64,000 nt of DNA, from NCBI RefSeq assembly GCF_022376445.1, contig NW_025954961.1, positions 1,488,001 to 1,552,000 of the forward strand, in the 5' to 3' direction. Of this stretch, positions 53,818 to 64,000 are shown piece by piece. The notes under the pieces were generated by a model. That model did no database searches. It worked only from the letters and a program-made list of their open reading frames with translations, and was not told the origin of the DNA. Made by a program: the position numbers and the translations under genes. The stretch is from Fomitopsis serialis. Taxonomy: Eukaryota > Basidiomycota > Agaricomycetes > Polyporales > Fomitopsidaceae. Position 1 is the first letter of the stretch. Each line of letters opens with the position of its first letter.

Positions 53818-55018
53818 TCACGACTCGACAATTTCCCATCCGATCGGTTTCCCTGCCCAGAAGGGCACGACGCTCTGCTCGCCTTGTACTAGCTGCTCTT
53901 CAACCAACCTACCGAACACGCGCCTAATGACCACCTTGCCCTCACTCTGGGAGACGGGCACGCGGTAGAAAGCCCGCCCATAGGTGCTCACAAATCCCTC
54001 GAGGCGGCCGAGCGCGCCAAACGAGTCGAGAAGATGGGCAACAAGGGGGAGAAGGATAGCTGAGGTGTATACGCCCGCTGCACACGCGTGCAGAGGTGAG
54101 GCCGTGGATTTTGTGTGCGGGGGATGTGGTGCCGAATCTGAACCTAGGAAGAAACGGGGATGCCCTGGAACGAGATGTACTGTGAGTAGGTAGGATTCAT
54201 TTCAAACGACGCACCTTCTTTGATAACGTCCTGGAGCGCCTGCCTATCGTCGGGGTATTTCGCAACGGGCTTGCAGAAGTGCCACGACTGACCGGCCCAA
54301 TCATCGACAGTCAGCGCGAGGTGGTGTGCGGTGACGGTGCAAGCAACAGTGTCGCCCAGGCCCTTGACACACTCGACAGCAGCGCGTGTTGTCGCGTGCT
54401 CGAGAACGATGCGCAGGCGGGGAAACGTGCGTGCAACTTCCGAAGGTGAGGCAAGAAGGCAGGCTCGGCATTCAGGACGCAGATGTTGGTGGACGCGTCC
54501 GACGGGACCTCGCCATGGAGGTTGAGGACCATGTCCTCCTGCTCCATTGCCTCAAACACGGGGTAGTAGGCCTCATATGACTCAATACCACCATCGGAAT
54601 TGGTTGTCACGCCACGAGGGTAGGACTTGACACCTGAGCACACGTTTCGACCTGTGAGCGCGAGGGCGAAACGCGGAACTACGGACCAACTACGCCTGCG
54701 CGTTTTGCTTTCCGTATCTCGTCGGGCGTGAGCTCCGGAGATAGGTACAGAGTCATCAAGTAGTCAATAGTAGGGTCTGCGGCCTGCAGCTGCGCCCTGT
54801 AGAGGAGAGCCTCCTCGGTGTTGGAGATGGGTGGTCTGAGGTTAGGCTGGAGCGATGGTCAGATACCGATGTTGTGGAAGAGAGGCAGCCAGTACCATGA
54901 CATAAGCGAGCCTGAAGCCTCCTTTGCGGACATGGGGGGCAAGGAAGGCAGCAAACTCGCCCTGGCGCAGGTGGACATGGAAGTCGGCGGGCGCGGCGAT
55001 GGCGAGCGAGTCGGACAT
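53818..55018 (-). CDS. URA4: Dihydroorotase, pyrimidine biosynthesis (one apparent frameshift)
   Basis: The enzyme cyclises N-carbamoyl-L-aspartate to dihydroorotate, step three of UMP synthesis. From ATG 55018: APADFHVHLRQGEF with the metal-ligand HxH, then after an intron MPNLRPPISNTEEALLYRAQ, GVVGVKSYPRGVTTNSDGGI with the carbamylated-Lys position, MVLNLHGEVPSDA, ICVLNAEPAFLPHLRKLHAR, IVLEHATTRAAVECVKGLGD and ACTVTAHHLALTVDDW. GHPRFFLGSDSAPHPPHTK follows with the catalytic Asp, and the end is FWAGKPIGWEIVES with TGA 53818-53820. It is the monofunctional pyrC-like type seen in fungi. At plus 54419-54422 the frame shifts after ARFP; one extra G in that run restores RLRIVLEHATT. Confidence 0.93.
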
Positions 55019-55219
55019 GGTGGCTGGAGGACTTGGACACAAACAGACGCCTGCGCGACGGCGCCGGGTGTGCGCGGTCACATGCTCGACGCGTGCCCAC
55101 GGTTCGGTTGCTGGCAGCGGCGGTTCAACTTCATCTTAGCTCTCCCTTCCATCTGGGCGCCCCCTTCTTTCACGGCCCTGACGCTTACGACTGCAAACCA
55201 CAGAGGTGGTATCTTCGAC
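55019..55219. promoter_or_regulatory. Short bidirectional promoter, URA4 / KIP3
   Basis: Only 201 bases separate the divergent starts. No TATA box or CCAAT box was found. Confidence 0.35.
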
Positions 55220-58200
55220 ATGGTTGCCGCAGGGTCCATCACCGTTGCTGGTATGTGTACTCTTTGTCTTGCAGTGGCCGAAGCGTTCACCGGGATGCAG
55301 TCCGCGTCCGCCCGCCAACATCATGGGAGGCTACACGACTTCCACAAACAACATATGACAACTTTATACGTACGGATGGAGCGCTCTCCATGTCCCCAGC
55401 AAAGGCTGCGACGAACAACGCGCCTCTTCGCGATGTCATCCAAGTCATTGACGATCGCGTGCTCACGTTCGACCCCGATGAGAAGGACCCATCTAGGGCC
55501 TTCGTCGAGCGGGGCTTCCTTCCTCCGGGGACGAAACGATACAAGGATCGCCGCTTCATATTCGACAAAGTGTTCGACCACCAGGCGCGGCAGGAAGGCG
55601 TCTACTGCGGCACCGCAAAGCCGTTGCTCACCAACCTACTAGAAGGATACAACGCAACTATCTTTGCCTACGGCGTATGTCTTGCAACGTACCCACATTT
55701 CGTCGCTAACGCACCATCTGTAGGCTACCGGCTGTGGCAAAACACATACTATCAGCGGTACTGATACCGACCCGGGTATTATCTATCTGACGATGGCCGA
55801 CCTGTTCCAGAGAATCGAGGATCGACGGGAAGAGTACATCATTGACGTTTCAGTCACATTCCTGGAGATCTACAACGAGAGATTCGCGATCTTCTTGCAG
55901 AACCTGGTACGCCGACGCCGCGTGGAGGCCTGCAGATCCGAGAGGACAAGACAGTGAAAGTGATAGGGCTGCAGGAGCTCCGACCGACAAGTGCGGACGA
56001 GGTCAAGTCTATCGTCTTGCTTGGGAACTCGCGGCGGACACAGTCCCCTACGCATGCGAACGAGACATCGTCGCGCTCGCACGCGGTGCTCCAAGTGCAT
56101 GTTGCGCAGGCGCCACGAACGGCGAACATCACGGAGCAGCGGACGATGGGCACGCTGTCGATCATTGACCTCGCGGGTAGCGAGCGTGCTGCGGCAACAA
56201 CGAACATGGGCCAGCGGATGGTCGAGGGCGCTAACATTAACAAGTCGCTGCTCGCCCTCGGAAACTGCATAAACGCTCTGTGCGAGAGTGGAGGCGCGAT
56301 TCGCCATGTGCCATATCGGAACAGCAAGCTTACGCGCCTGCTCAAATTCTCTCTCGGAGGCAACTGTAAGACTGTCATGATCGTCTGCATTGCGCCCACA
56401 TCGCTGCACTTCGATGACACGCAGAACACGCTCGTTTACGCGGAGCGCGCGACGCGGATCAAGACGAAGGTCATCACGCGCAACGTCGTAAACGTCGACC
56501 GCCACGTCGGACAGTATGTTGAGGCGATCAACCGCCTCAACTTGGAGGTCGCGGAGCTCAAGCAGAAGGTCGCGGGCAAGCGTGACACCGAGGCAGAGAG
56601 GGAGAAACGTCGCCGTCAGGAGGCAGCAGCCGAGGTTGCACGTTCGAAGAACGACATGCAGCAGAAAGCAGAGCAGATGCAGCCTTCCATCGTGGACGGT
56701 GCCAGCTGTGCAGGCAAGATTGCTGTCGCAGAAGCGAAGCTCAAAGTCATCCGTACGCGCCTCGCGCAGCTCGATACAGAGGCATCGTCTTCATCCACGT
56801 TCCCTGCCGACCTGGAGACGGAGCGGCAGTTGCTCAAAGCACTTGCGGGACCGGAAGAGGATGTCGTCAAGGCGCAGTCCGTGTTGAATGCCCGAGTGCA
56901 GCGCTCCAGCAACTCTGACGCCATGTTTGATGCGACGCTACGTGCCGTCAGCGAGCGTCGTTCGGACAAACTCGATGAGTACGCTGTCGATAACGTGAAG
57001 CTCGACGCGCGCTGGCGCAAGGCCGAGATGGAGCGTGCGAAGGCGGAGGCTGGAAAAGAGGTCCTGAAGGAGGCAGTCACTAGCCAAGCGGAGGCTTTGG
57101 TCAACCTCGTCGGCCTAGTGAGCCGCTGTACAGTGATGTTGGGCGACGCGAGCCGCATTCTGGCGACTGCAGCAGGGGAGGGCAGAGATGGCATGGAGGC
57201 CACCGTCAAAGCCCTGTCTTCGTCTCTCGGCAATGTCGCTGAAAGCAATGACGAAGCATTCAAGGCACTCCTCGGACACTCGATTGCTTCCTACGCTGCT
57301 GGCGCTGCCCCGTCCTCACTCAACACCTTCAAGGGTTATCCTTCCGCTCTCGGCATGGGCAGGTCGGCATCAGGGCCCACCGTGTCACAGCCAGGAAAGC
57401 CACGGCTTTCGAGACGTTCCTCGTCTTACGGCTCAGCCGCACCGAGCTCTCCTCTGCGCAAGTCTCACAAGAGTCCTCGCAAGTCGCTGCGCTCCAGCCT
57501 TGCTCCGTCTTCCGCGCCATATAGGCGTGTCTCTGACAAGGACAAAGGCAAGAAGAAGGGGGTGCAGTGGCGAGACGAGGCAGGCCAGGGCAACATCGAC
57601 GACGGCGGGCTCGGTGCAGTGGCGCCAGTCATCACCGTGTCGACACCCGACCTGGCAGAGACGTCTTCTGCTCCTGCGTTGGAACCGAGCTTTGCTTACA
57701 AGCGACCTACCTCAGCAGCTGGGTCTGAGAGCGAGTGGGAGGACGAGAAGACAGAAGACAGCTTCAACGTCAGCTTCTCGCAGAATGCCTCACACGACGT
57801 ATCTGTCTCCGCCGCAGCCGCAGGCGCCGTTCGCAAGCGGCCGAGGGCGAGCCGGCTCGATCCCTCCTTCCTCAAGTCGAAATCCCGGAGCTCGAACCTC
57901 GAGAGCCTGGCAGAGAACGACGAGGACATCGCGACGGTGCAGGGCACGCCTACGAAGCGGCCCTTGGGTGACCGCAACATGAACCGTATCCCCTCCCCGG
58001 ACGGCTCTAGCAGCAGCTCCAGCACCATGGACGCGCTTCACATCCCCAAGGGACGCGAGAGGCAGCACGGAAGCCCTGCGAAGCGGGCGCCGATGACACC
58101 GAAGGTCGTCGGTATGAGCAAGGGCGCGCGCAGGCGGTCGGCCATCGGGCCCATGCGCAGCGACCGGACGCGGAGGCGGTCGAGCATGATCCCACAGCTG

Positions 58201-58458
58201 TCGCCTGTAGACCGCGATGCGAACGATTCTGGCAACACGTCGCAGTTCCTCAACAAGAGTATGTCGGGCGCGCGGAGGGTCGCTGTCAACGGAGGGGAGC
58301 GGTCGCCGGCGAAGCGGGTGAAGAGGATATCGCTGCTGAGCGCGTCGTCGAATAAGTTGACGGCGTCTGCCCGCTTGAAGCTGCCTGACGCGAACACCAG
58401 CGCCGAGATGAGCTTCAGCGGCATTGGCAAGGGCGTAGGGAGACCGACCTGGAAGTGA
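55220..58458 (+). CDS. KIP3: Kinesin-8 motor (Kip3/Klp5-6 type; one apparent frameshift)
   Basis: Kinesin-8 walks to microtubule plus ends and shortens them, controlling spindle length and nuclear position. Exon 1 from ATG 55220 (MVAAGSITVA) joins after an intron to VRVRPPTSWEATRLPQ. The motor shows FDKVFDHQARQEGVYCGTAK, the P-loop GATGCGKTHT (about 55725-55752), switch I NETSSRSHAVLQVHV (about 56059-56103), switch II LSIIDLAGSERAA, and the neck-proximal NTLVYAERATRIKTKVITRN. A coiled coil (VEAINRLNLEVAELKQKVAG onward) and a long basic Ser/Pro-rich tail follow, ending GRPTWK at 58458. At 55882 the frame breaks between LEIYNER and IRDLLAEPG; one missing A explains it. Length is about 1000 residues. 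Confidence 0.93.
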
Positions 58459-59431
58459 AGGACTGCAGCTATCTTGTATGACCATAGAGTACAACCATGA
58501 CCATGACGACCTGCCTGTACCACCTCTATTATGACCATCGTTGGTTTACTTTCGATTTCGTAGTACGTGTCTTATATATATTGCTATGCATTCCGCACGT
58601 TGTTGTCTTAGCACGCCCCTTGTTCCTGTTCCTATACCCTGTCTCTCCTTCATGCGAAACTTGTGTACTGTTCCGCAGATATCTCAGAAATGGACTGCTC
58701 AAACGCTATTGAGAGGATCACCGGGCATTGTAAACATTATATCAAGGTGGGCGAATATCGTGGTCATGCCAGCTGCCCATGGCTACAATACTGCCACCTC
58801 TCATTAACGTCCCTGGACCGTATCACCGTCTATAGCGTTGTACAGCAGCTAAGTGCTAGAACTCACCGTTGGATATCTGGATATCCGGTATGGCCACACC
58901 CCTCCGCCGGGTCCGGGACTAAGTACCGCCTTCAGTGACGGATTTCGAGCCTACTACTTACGCCGTTCATGCGTCAAGCCCTGCTGCGTACTACCATCTC
59001 ATCATAGGCTAGTAAAACACCTCCCATTAGTACAGTAGACAACGCCGATATCTAGCAACACCGCGTTCTCGCCAACGCAGCACACACAAGTAGATTACAA
59101 CGACCATATTAGTCTGCGCCAAGTCCCCACACACCCCTACAAATGCTACTAGATCCGACCCCCAAATACACTCGATGATAGACGTGCCGGCCACGGAGCA
59201 TGCGTGTATAAGCAAAAAGAAATGCGTGTATGTAAAGGCCCAACGCGTGTGCGCCCACTCCCGAACCTCGACCCCCTCATGCCCCGTCCCCTCACGCACC
59301 GTCCAAACCCTCCCCGCGCGGACCGGCCCCGCGGACCAACACCGCCACGCTCTGCGCGACGAACACGACGAGCAGCGCGCCGACGAAGGCCGTCGCGCCC
59401 GCGGGGACGAGCGCGCCGAGCACCGCGCGCA
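58459..59431. other. Convergent intergenic region, no gene seen
   Basis: This is 970 bases between the stops of KIP3 (+) and the LON/RING gene (-), relatively AT-rich to about 59200 and then strongly GC-rich. No gene or RNA was supported. A GGATATCTGGATATCCGG repeat/palindrome is at about 58873-58890. Directly beyond the LON/RING stop (59300-59430) another frame is open and hydrophobic. Confidence 0.35.
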
Positions 59432-61776
59432 TCAGCAGACGACGCAGCCACCAGAGAACCACCTGCAGGCGGGACGCGGCGGCGTAAGAACGCGCCCTTC
59501 AGAAGGAGGAAAAGCGGGCGGGCGTGAGCGGGAGCGGGCACGGGGCGGGGGAGGAGAGGGAAGGGGGGGGAGATAGGATGGAGATGGAGGGTGGGTGGGG
59601 GAGGGCTGGAACGCAGGACGCACCAATGACTCTGCAGCTTCTCGATCCAGTGCACGACGAGGCGCAGGCGCAGGCGGGCCGAGCGGATCGGGAGGAGCTT
59701 CGCCTTCTCGTGTTCGTCGATCGGGAGGAGCTGCAAACCGCCGGCGCCGCACACACACCGCCCAACCGCGCACAGTCGCACCAGCCGCGCCACGGAGAAC
59801 GGAGCACGATTTCCGCCGGACGGAACCCAAGCGCACCGCGATCGAAATTGAACCGCGGACGGACGACACACAACCAAGAAAGCCAAGAAAGCCCGTCAGC
59901 GCAAACGCCCAAACACCACAAAAGCGGCAGCCCCGGAGAGGAGCGGGGGATGGAACTGGAGACACTCACCGCACCCATCCAGAAGCTGAAGCTCGCCGGG
60001 TCCCTAGGCATCTCGACGTAGTGCGTGTTCAGCCGCTGCACGACCCACGGCGTGCCCTCCCTCAGCTCGCGCAGGAACGCGTGGCACACCTCCATCAGCT
60101 GCGCTATCGTCCGCGTTTGCCCTACCGCCCGCCCCCCGGAAACTGCCTCCTCCTCCTCCTCTTCCTCCCAGTCATCCACCTTCTCCACCCTCGCGACGAG
60201 ATAGCCATCCAGCGTCCCCCTCTCCAGAATCCTAAACCGCCACGCGCCCGACGTCTCGACCACCGCACGCCCGTCGGGCAGCATCTGCACGTTGCGGATC
60301 TCCAGCATCGTCCCGTACTCGTTCCCGTGTTCGTCTGCGCCGCCGTGCGTTGCGGTGCGGGTTGGGCGTTTGGCGGGTGGTTCGTGGACGCGTGCGGCTG
60401 GTGCGCGGGGGGAGGACGAGGAGGGTGCGGTGCGCGGGGGCGGGATCATCCCGAAACGCGGGTTGGGCGTCGCGAGGCAGCGCCGGAGCATCAGTCGATA
60501 CCTAGCATGCACGCGATGGCGCGTCAGGACGCCTGCGAGTGAGAGGGAAGCGGACGGGGCTCACCGCGGCTCGAAGAAGTGGAGCATGGTGGGCATGCCC
60601 GGGTAGCTCAGCTGGGCGATCATGATCGGCGTGTCCAGGCGGGCGTCGCGCTCCTCCGCCTCGAGCGCGGCGCGGCGCTCAGCGTACGCCTCCGGGAAGG
60701 CGTGTAAGACTGCGACGCCCGGTCAGCTCACGCTCACGGACGCAGGTGTCTGGCGTCAGGCAAGACTCACTGATGGCCAACACGAGCTTATTGCAAGGCT
60801 GGTCCTGGAAGTACGCGTATTCGAGCGCGTCGCGGCATATAGGGCACGCCATGTTGTAGTCAAGCGAGCGGTGCAGACATCCCGCGCAGAACGTCTGCGA
60901 AATCGCGTCAGCACTCTTCCGCGGGAGACCGCAGCTGCGTTCGACGCGCCAGAAGCAGACGGCGAATCACACACAAGGCAGACTCACATGCTGACAGGGC
61001 GCCGTGACAGGCTGCACAAACAACTGGCTACAAATGTCGCACGTCAGCTCGCCCATCAGCTCCTTCTCAAACCGCGCCGCGGGGTCGCGCTCGGCCGCGT
61101 CGGGCACCGGGCGGCGGGCGGGCGGAGGGGCCAGGCGGCGGCGGCGTTTCCTCGGGCGTGGGGCACGTCGGGTGATGGCGAGCGCGCACGTCGGGCCGTC
61201 CGGGGAACACGAGCAGGCGAAGACGCACGGCCGGACGGAGATGTGTCGGCACTAACAGATAGTGATGCTCTGGAGGGCCCGCAGCGGGTTCAATTGCACG
61301 GGGTCGGGGTCAAGGTACATGTCGCTGATGTCGTGCTCGGGGTCCACGCGCGGGGCCGCGTCGTCGTCGTCGTCCTCCGTCTCCTCGTCGGTGTGCTCGT
61401 CGGGCGGGTATGCAGGGGCGCTCTCGACGCGGTCGCCGAGCTCAGCGTCGTCAAACCATCTTTGCGCACGGTCCACGAGCTCGATGATCTTGCTCACGGT
61501 GACATCCGCCCTACCCTCGCGCACCCTGTCCTCGGCAGACTGGACGCCCGGGACGGTGAAGTAGCCGACGTGGGATTGCGGGTGGGGCGCGAGCGCGGGG
61601 GCGGGCGGGGCGGTTGTGCAGGTTGGAAGGGGACACCGTCCACGGGCATCTGCGCGGGCGTGTGTGGCGCAGAGAGTGTGCCCGCATCGGAGGGTGACTG
61701 GTGAATGGAGGAGTGCGGGGAGCGGGCAGAGCGGGCAGCATAGGAGGGGACGGAGACGCGCGGGCGTCAGGGTCAT
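59432..61776 (-). CDS. Double-RING, LON-substrate-binding-domain protein (LONRF type; one apparent frameshift)
   Basis: LONRF-type proteins are probable ubiquitin ligases acting on misfolded proteins. From ATG 61776 (MTLTPARLRP) a first RING-like cluster reads LLCCPLCPLPALLHSPVTLR, CGHTLCATH, RCPLPTC (about 61610-61745), followed by an acidic linker. After an intron ending in CTGTTAG (about 61256) a Ser/Arg-rich linker leads to the second RING: ELTCDICSQLFVQPVTAPCQ|H, TFCAGCLHRSLDYNMACPIC. The LON N-terminal domain follows: PGMPTMLHFFEPR|YRLMLRR, FGMIPPP, YGTMLEIRNVQMLPDGRAVV, RFRILERGTLDGYLVARVEK, LLPIDEHEKAKLLPIRSARL and LVVHWIEKLQSHW|WFSGGCVVC with TGA at 59432-59434. At plus 61160-61163 a missing G explains the jump to PRPRKRRRRLAPPP. 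Confidence 0.87.
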
Positions 61777-63588
61777 TGGATCCGCTGTGCTGGGGCTGGG
61801 CGAGGCAGAGGATGGCGGAGGCAGGGGAGATGCACTGCTCGATGGGAGACGAGAGGACGAGGCGGTGGTGGTTGGAGGGAGAGCAGGAGGGCGAGAGCGG
61901 GGCGTAGGCCGTTGTGGAGAAGGCGGCGAGCCGAGAACGCATGCGGGGCAGATGAGGCGGAGGATGGGGACGGGGATGTCGGGGATGTCGGGGACGCCGC
62001 GGACGATGGTGGGCCGTGGATGGCGGGCGAGGGAGGAGCGGGAGGGGGAGAGTGCATCGCGCGGGGGACGAGGGCGATCGATGGCGGGCAGGCTGCGAGG
62101 GATATCGAGCCGGGCTGGCGTGTGCAGGCAGGTCTCTGACCGCATCTGGCTCGCGCTGGCGATGCTTTCCCTTGTCCGACAAGGAGGCGGACGGGGACGC
62201 GCGCGCTGCACCCTCGCACCGCGCGTCTTGCCCTGGCGTGTCGCGGTGGGTGTCCTCGCCGTCGCGCAGGGCTGGAGTGTGGCCTGGAGGGGGTCGGGCG
62301 GAGAGGGGCATGCAGCGGGGGCAGTGCGGCTGCTGGTAAGAGGGGAAGGCGGAGGGACCACGGAGGCATGCTGACGACTGGATCGGAGTCGAGGAGGATG
62401 CGACGAACCCTGCGGATCGCCAAATTACGTTCTCTCCGATAGGCGCCTCCGATCACCGGCCCATCGCGCGACCGATCTCGGCACGCACCTGCTTCGGGGC
62501 GGGAATTGCCCCTTCCGTGCCGCTGTGCGGGCAGCGTCCCCCTTTGGATGTCTGCTTCCGTTGTCGCGTCTCGTCCACCCACGGCTGTCGGCCACCTCAC
62601 TGCCCCGTGCCCACTCAGCTCCCGAGGAGCACCCCTCTGGCAAGGCCTGTGTCATTCTGCATACGAGATCCGCTCTGCCCCATCTACAACCCAAACGCCA
62701 CCGGGCTCTAATCGCCCTCTCCCCCTGCCGCCACCTCTTGGCGAATCCCACTGACACTGACCGGCCCAGACCTATGGCTGCACTGGTAGAGCCGCAGACC
62801 ATAGCGGCATTGGATCCACATCGCTCACAGCGCGCGCTAGATCTGTGGCAGCGCGCTCGATCCCTTGCGCCATCCTGTCGCTCTGCAGCGGGGCGCGGGC
62901 CACGGGCTTTCCGCAAGCTCTTCGTCGAGCGCCCACCATCTCCGCAGCTATCCCTGATCGCACCTCGTTGCCTGCCCACCCCCAACTGGACTACCCTGCG
63001 GGGGCGCTGGAGCCTGGTCTTCTCCCGTGGGGCGCGCGATCATCCCACGCACACACGTCAGTGTAGCTGGGGTATTAAGCCGCATGTCGATCCTGATCCC
63101 AGTAAGTTAGTTGCTCAGTGAAACGGTGGTACCTCTCGATACCGTTCGGCGCCCTTGCGCGTTCGCATTGCAAATGCGGCGGCACCTCCCGCGCAATAAC
63201 ACGCACGGCTGCAGATGACATACGTACAGAACATCTGGCATGCAGGTGCGGATGCGAAATTAACGTACCTACCGCTAGAACCGCAGGGAAGACGCAGCCC
63301 GCTATCAGTCGACGGCGGGCTGTCGCGTCGATACCGCTAGCCAAGGGGCGGTGCTCTACTGACCACGGCGTCCGCAGCGCTGCCCACGGCTGTCGCGGCG
63401 GCTTTCAACTTGACACCGTGGCGATCGGGTCTACGCTTTTCCGCTAGCTATACAGCATCTGCCTGTTAGCAGCACGCAGGAGCGTACTGAACTTCTATAG
63501 GTGGGTTGCGAGCGGTGCCCGTGTGGGCCCATGGGCCCTCGTCTGTGACACCAATGCTACACTAGGAAGAGTGCCGCCGCATCGCAAA
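61777..63588. other. 1.8 kb GC-rich region without a supported gene
   Basis: The first half is very GC-rich, which leaves long chance frames on both strands (for example + 62525-63121 and - 61773-62600). None shows a domain, consistent codon preference or splice pattern. It probably holds the LON/RING promoter. A + frame from 62774 (MAALVEPQTIAALDPHRSQR) is the only stretch that looks somewhat protein-like. Confidence 0.3.
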
Positions 63589-64000
63589 CTATGCACTCCC
63601 CGTCTTCGTCGTGTTCTGCAGCCCCCAGCGCATCTTCGTGTCAAACGGCAGTACGTATGAATCGCTCTCGTCATCCCTAGTCTTCTCCATCTCACGTCAA
63701 GGCCCAGATTCCCTTCTTATGCTTGACAGGCCAGAATAATTGCACCGTAGACTCACCCCCCGTTGGGCGGCGTCCTCGCCGTCCTCCCACGACGTGCGAC
63801 AGTCCGGGCCCGCTGATTTGCGCACCTCGGAGGGCTGCGGCGCTATCAGACCCATCATTTGCCCTCCAGCGAGCATCGTCCTTCCGGCTTCGTGTATTAC
63901 AGCGGTACAGCAGCAAACGCGTAACTGGAGGAAGACACCTGCCGGTGAGTCCGGGTCGCACATCAGCGCGGTACGCACCGCTCAGGCAGCGGCATTCGTG
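63589..64000 (-). CDS. 3' end of an unrecognised gene, 5' part outside window
   Basis: The last exon, 63690-63589, reads MEKTRDDESDSYVLPFDTKM then RWGLQNTTKTGSA and TAG. A 66-nt intron (63756-63691, donor GTGAGT, acceptor GTGAG) joins it in phase to an upstream exon containing CRTSWEDGEDAAQRG and, further up, SEVRKSAGPD. Reading upstream of about 63850 is unclear because a second intron is likely. No family was recognised. The charged, soluble-looking tail and the fitting intron are the only support. Confidence 0.35.

Noticed and set aside
61773..62600. Long overlapping frames on both strands upstream of the LON/RING start
   Set aside because: Pro/Arg/Ser-rich frames on several strands at once are typical of very GC-rich DNA; no domain or splice logic supports them.
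62525..63121. 198-codon plus-strand frame
   Set aside because: No recognisable domain; composition is like the surrounding GC-rich noise. A part from 62774 looked mildly protein-like but could not be extended.
1..64000. tRNA, rRNA, CRISPR, insertion sequence, retrotransposon or biosynthetic gene cluster
   Set aside because: No B-box-like tRNA core, long terminal repeat, reverse transcriptase, transposase, spaced repeat array or PKS/NRPS module was recognised by eye; a tRNAscan and repeat search were not possible here.

Overview
The window reads as nuclear DNA of a filamentous basidiomycete, probably an Agaricomycete. Genes are close together and alternate strands. Nearly every one is cut by many 45-70 nt introns with GTRNGY donors. 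The coding regions are GC-rich, and the recognisable products are fungal or eukaryotic (kinesin-8, PEX2, EMC10, Cactin, mitochondrial ClpX, RanBP1). No rRNA, tRNA, transposon, CRISPR array or viral gene was recognised. Gene ends given here are genomic spans of spliced coding regions, and exon edges come from reading frames and splice consensus only.

Left third (1-26.8 kb): a cut-off secreted aspartic protease (-); mitochondrial hydroxyacid-oxoacid transhydrogenase (+); folylpolyglutamate synthase (+); SLX4 (-) head to head with a KAP120/importin-11 karyopherin (+); DNA polymerase delta subunit 3 with a C-terminal PCNA-binding box (-); an unusual secreted His/Gly/Met repeat protein (-); PEX2 (-) head to head with the cytosolic PheRS alpha subunit (+); a ThrE/PRM10-type membrane transporter (-); and an intronless GNAT acetyltransferase (+).

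Middle (26.8-47.6 kb): a gene-poor 2.9 kb stretch holding one possible unrecognised five-exon gene; EMC10 (-); an unknown 202-residue protein (+); a short PSD/PsiD-type decarboxylase (-); a BSD2/NDFIP ubiquitin-ligase adaptor (+); the PheRS beta subunit (-); Cactin (-); mitochondrial ClpX (+); RanBP1 (-) head to head with the EMP24 cargo receptor (+).

Right part (47.6-64 kb): a BTB/POZ protein (+); two tandem proline iminopeptidase paralogues (-); dihydroorotase (-) head to head with kinesin-8 (+); a double-RING/LON protein (-); and the 3' end of an unknown gene at the edge (-).

Most of the content is housekeeping: translation (both PheRS subunits), one-carbon and pyrimidine metabolism, organelle biogenesis, secretory-pathway quality control, nuclear transport and genome maintenance. 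Three features stand out. (1) Six genes between 41.8 and 61.2 kb are each broken by one apparent missing base, usually in a homopolymer run, which points to assembly error rather than six pseudogenes. (2) Three introns fit only with GC donors. (3) The secreted seven-repeat His/Met/Gly protein is the best candidate for undescribed biology.
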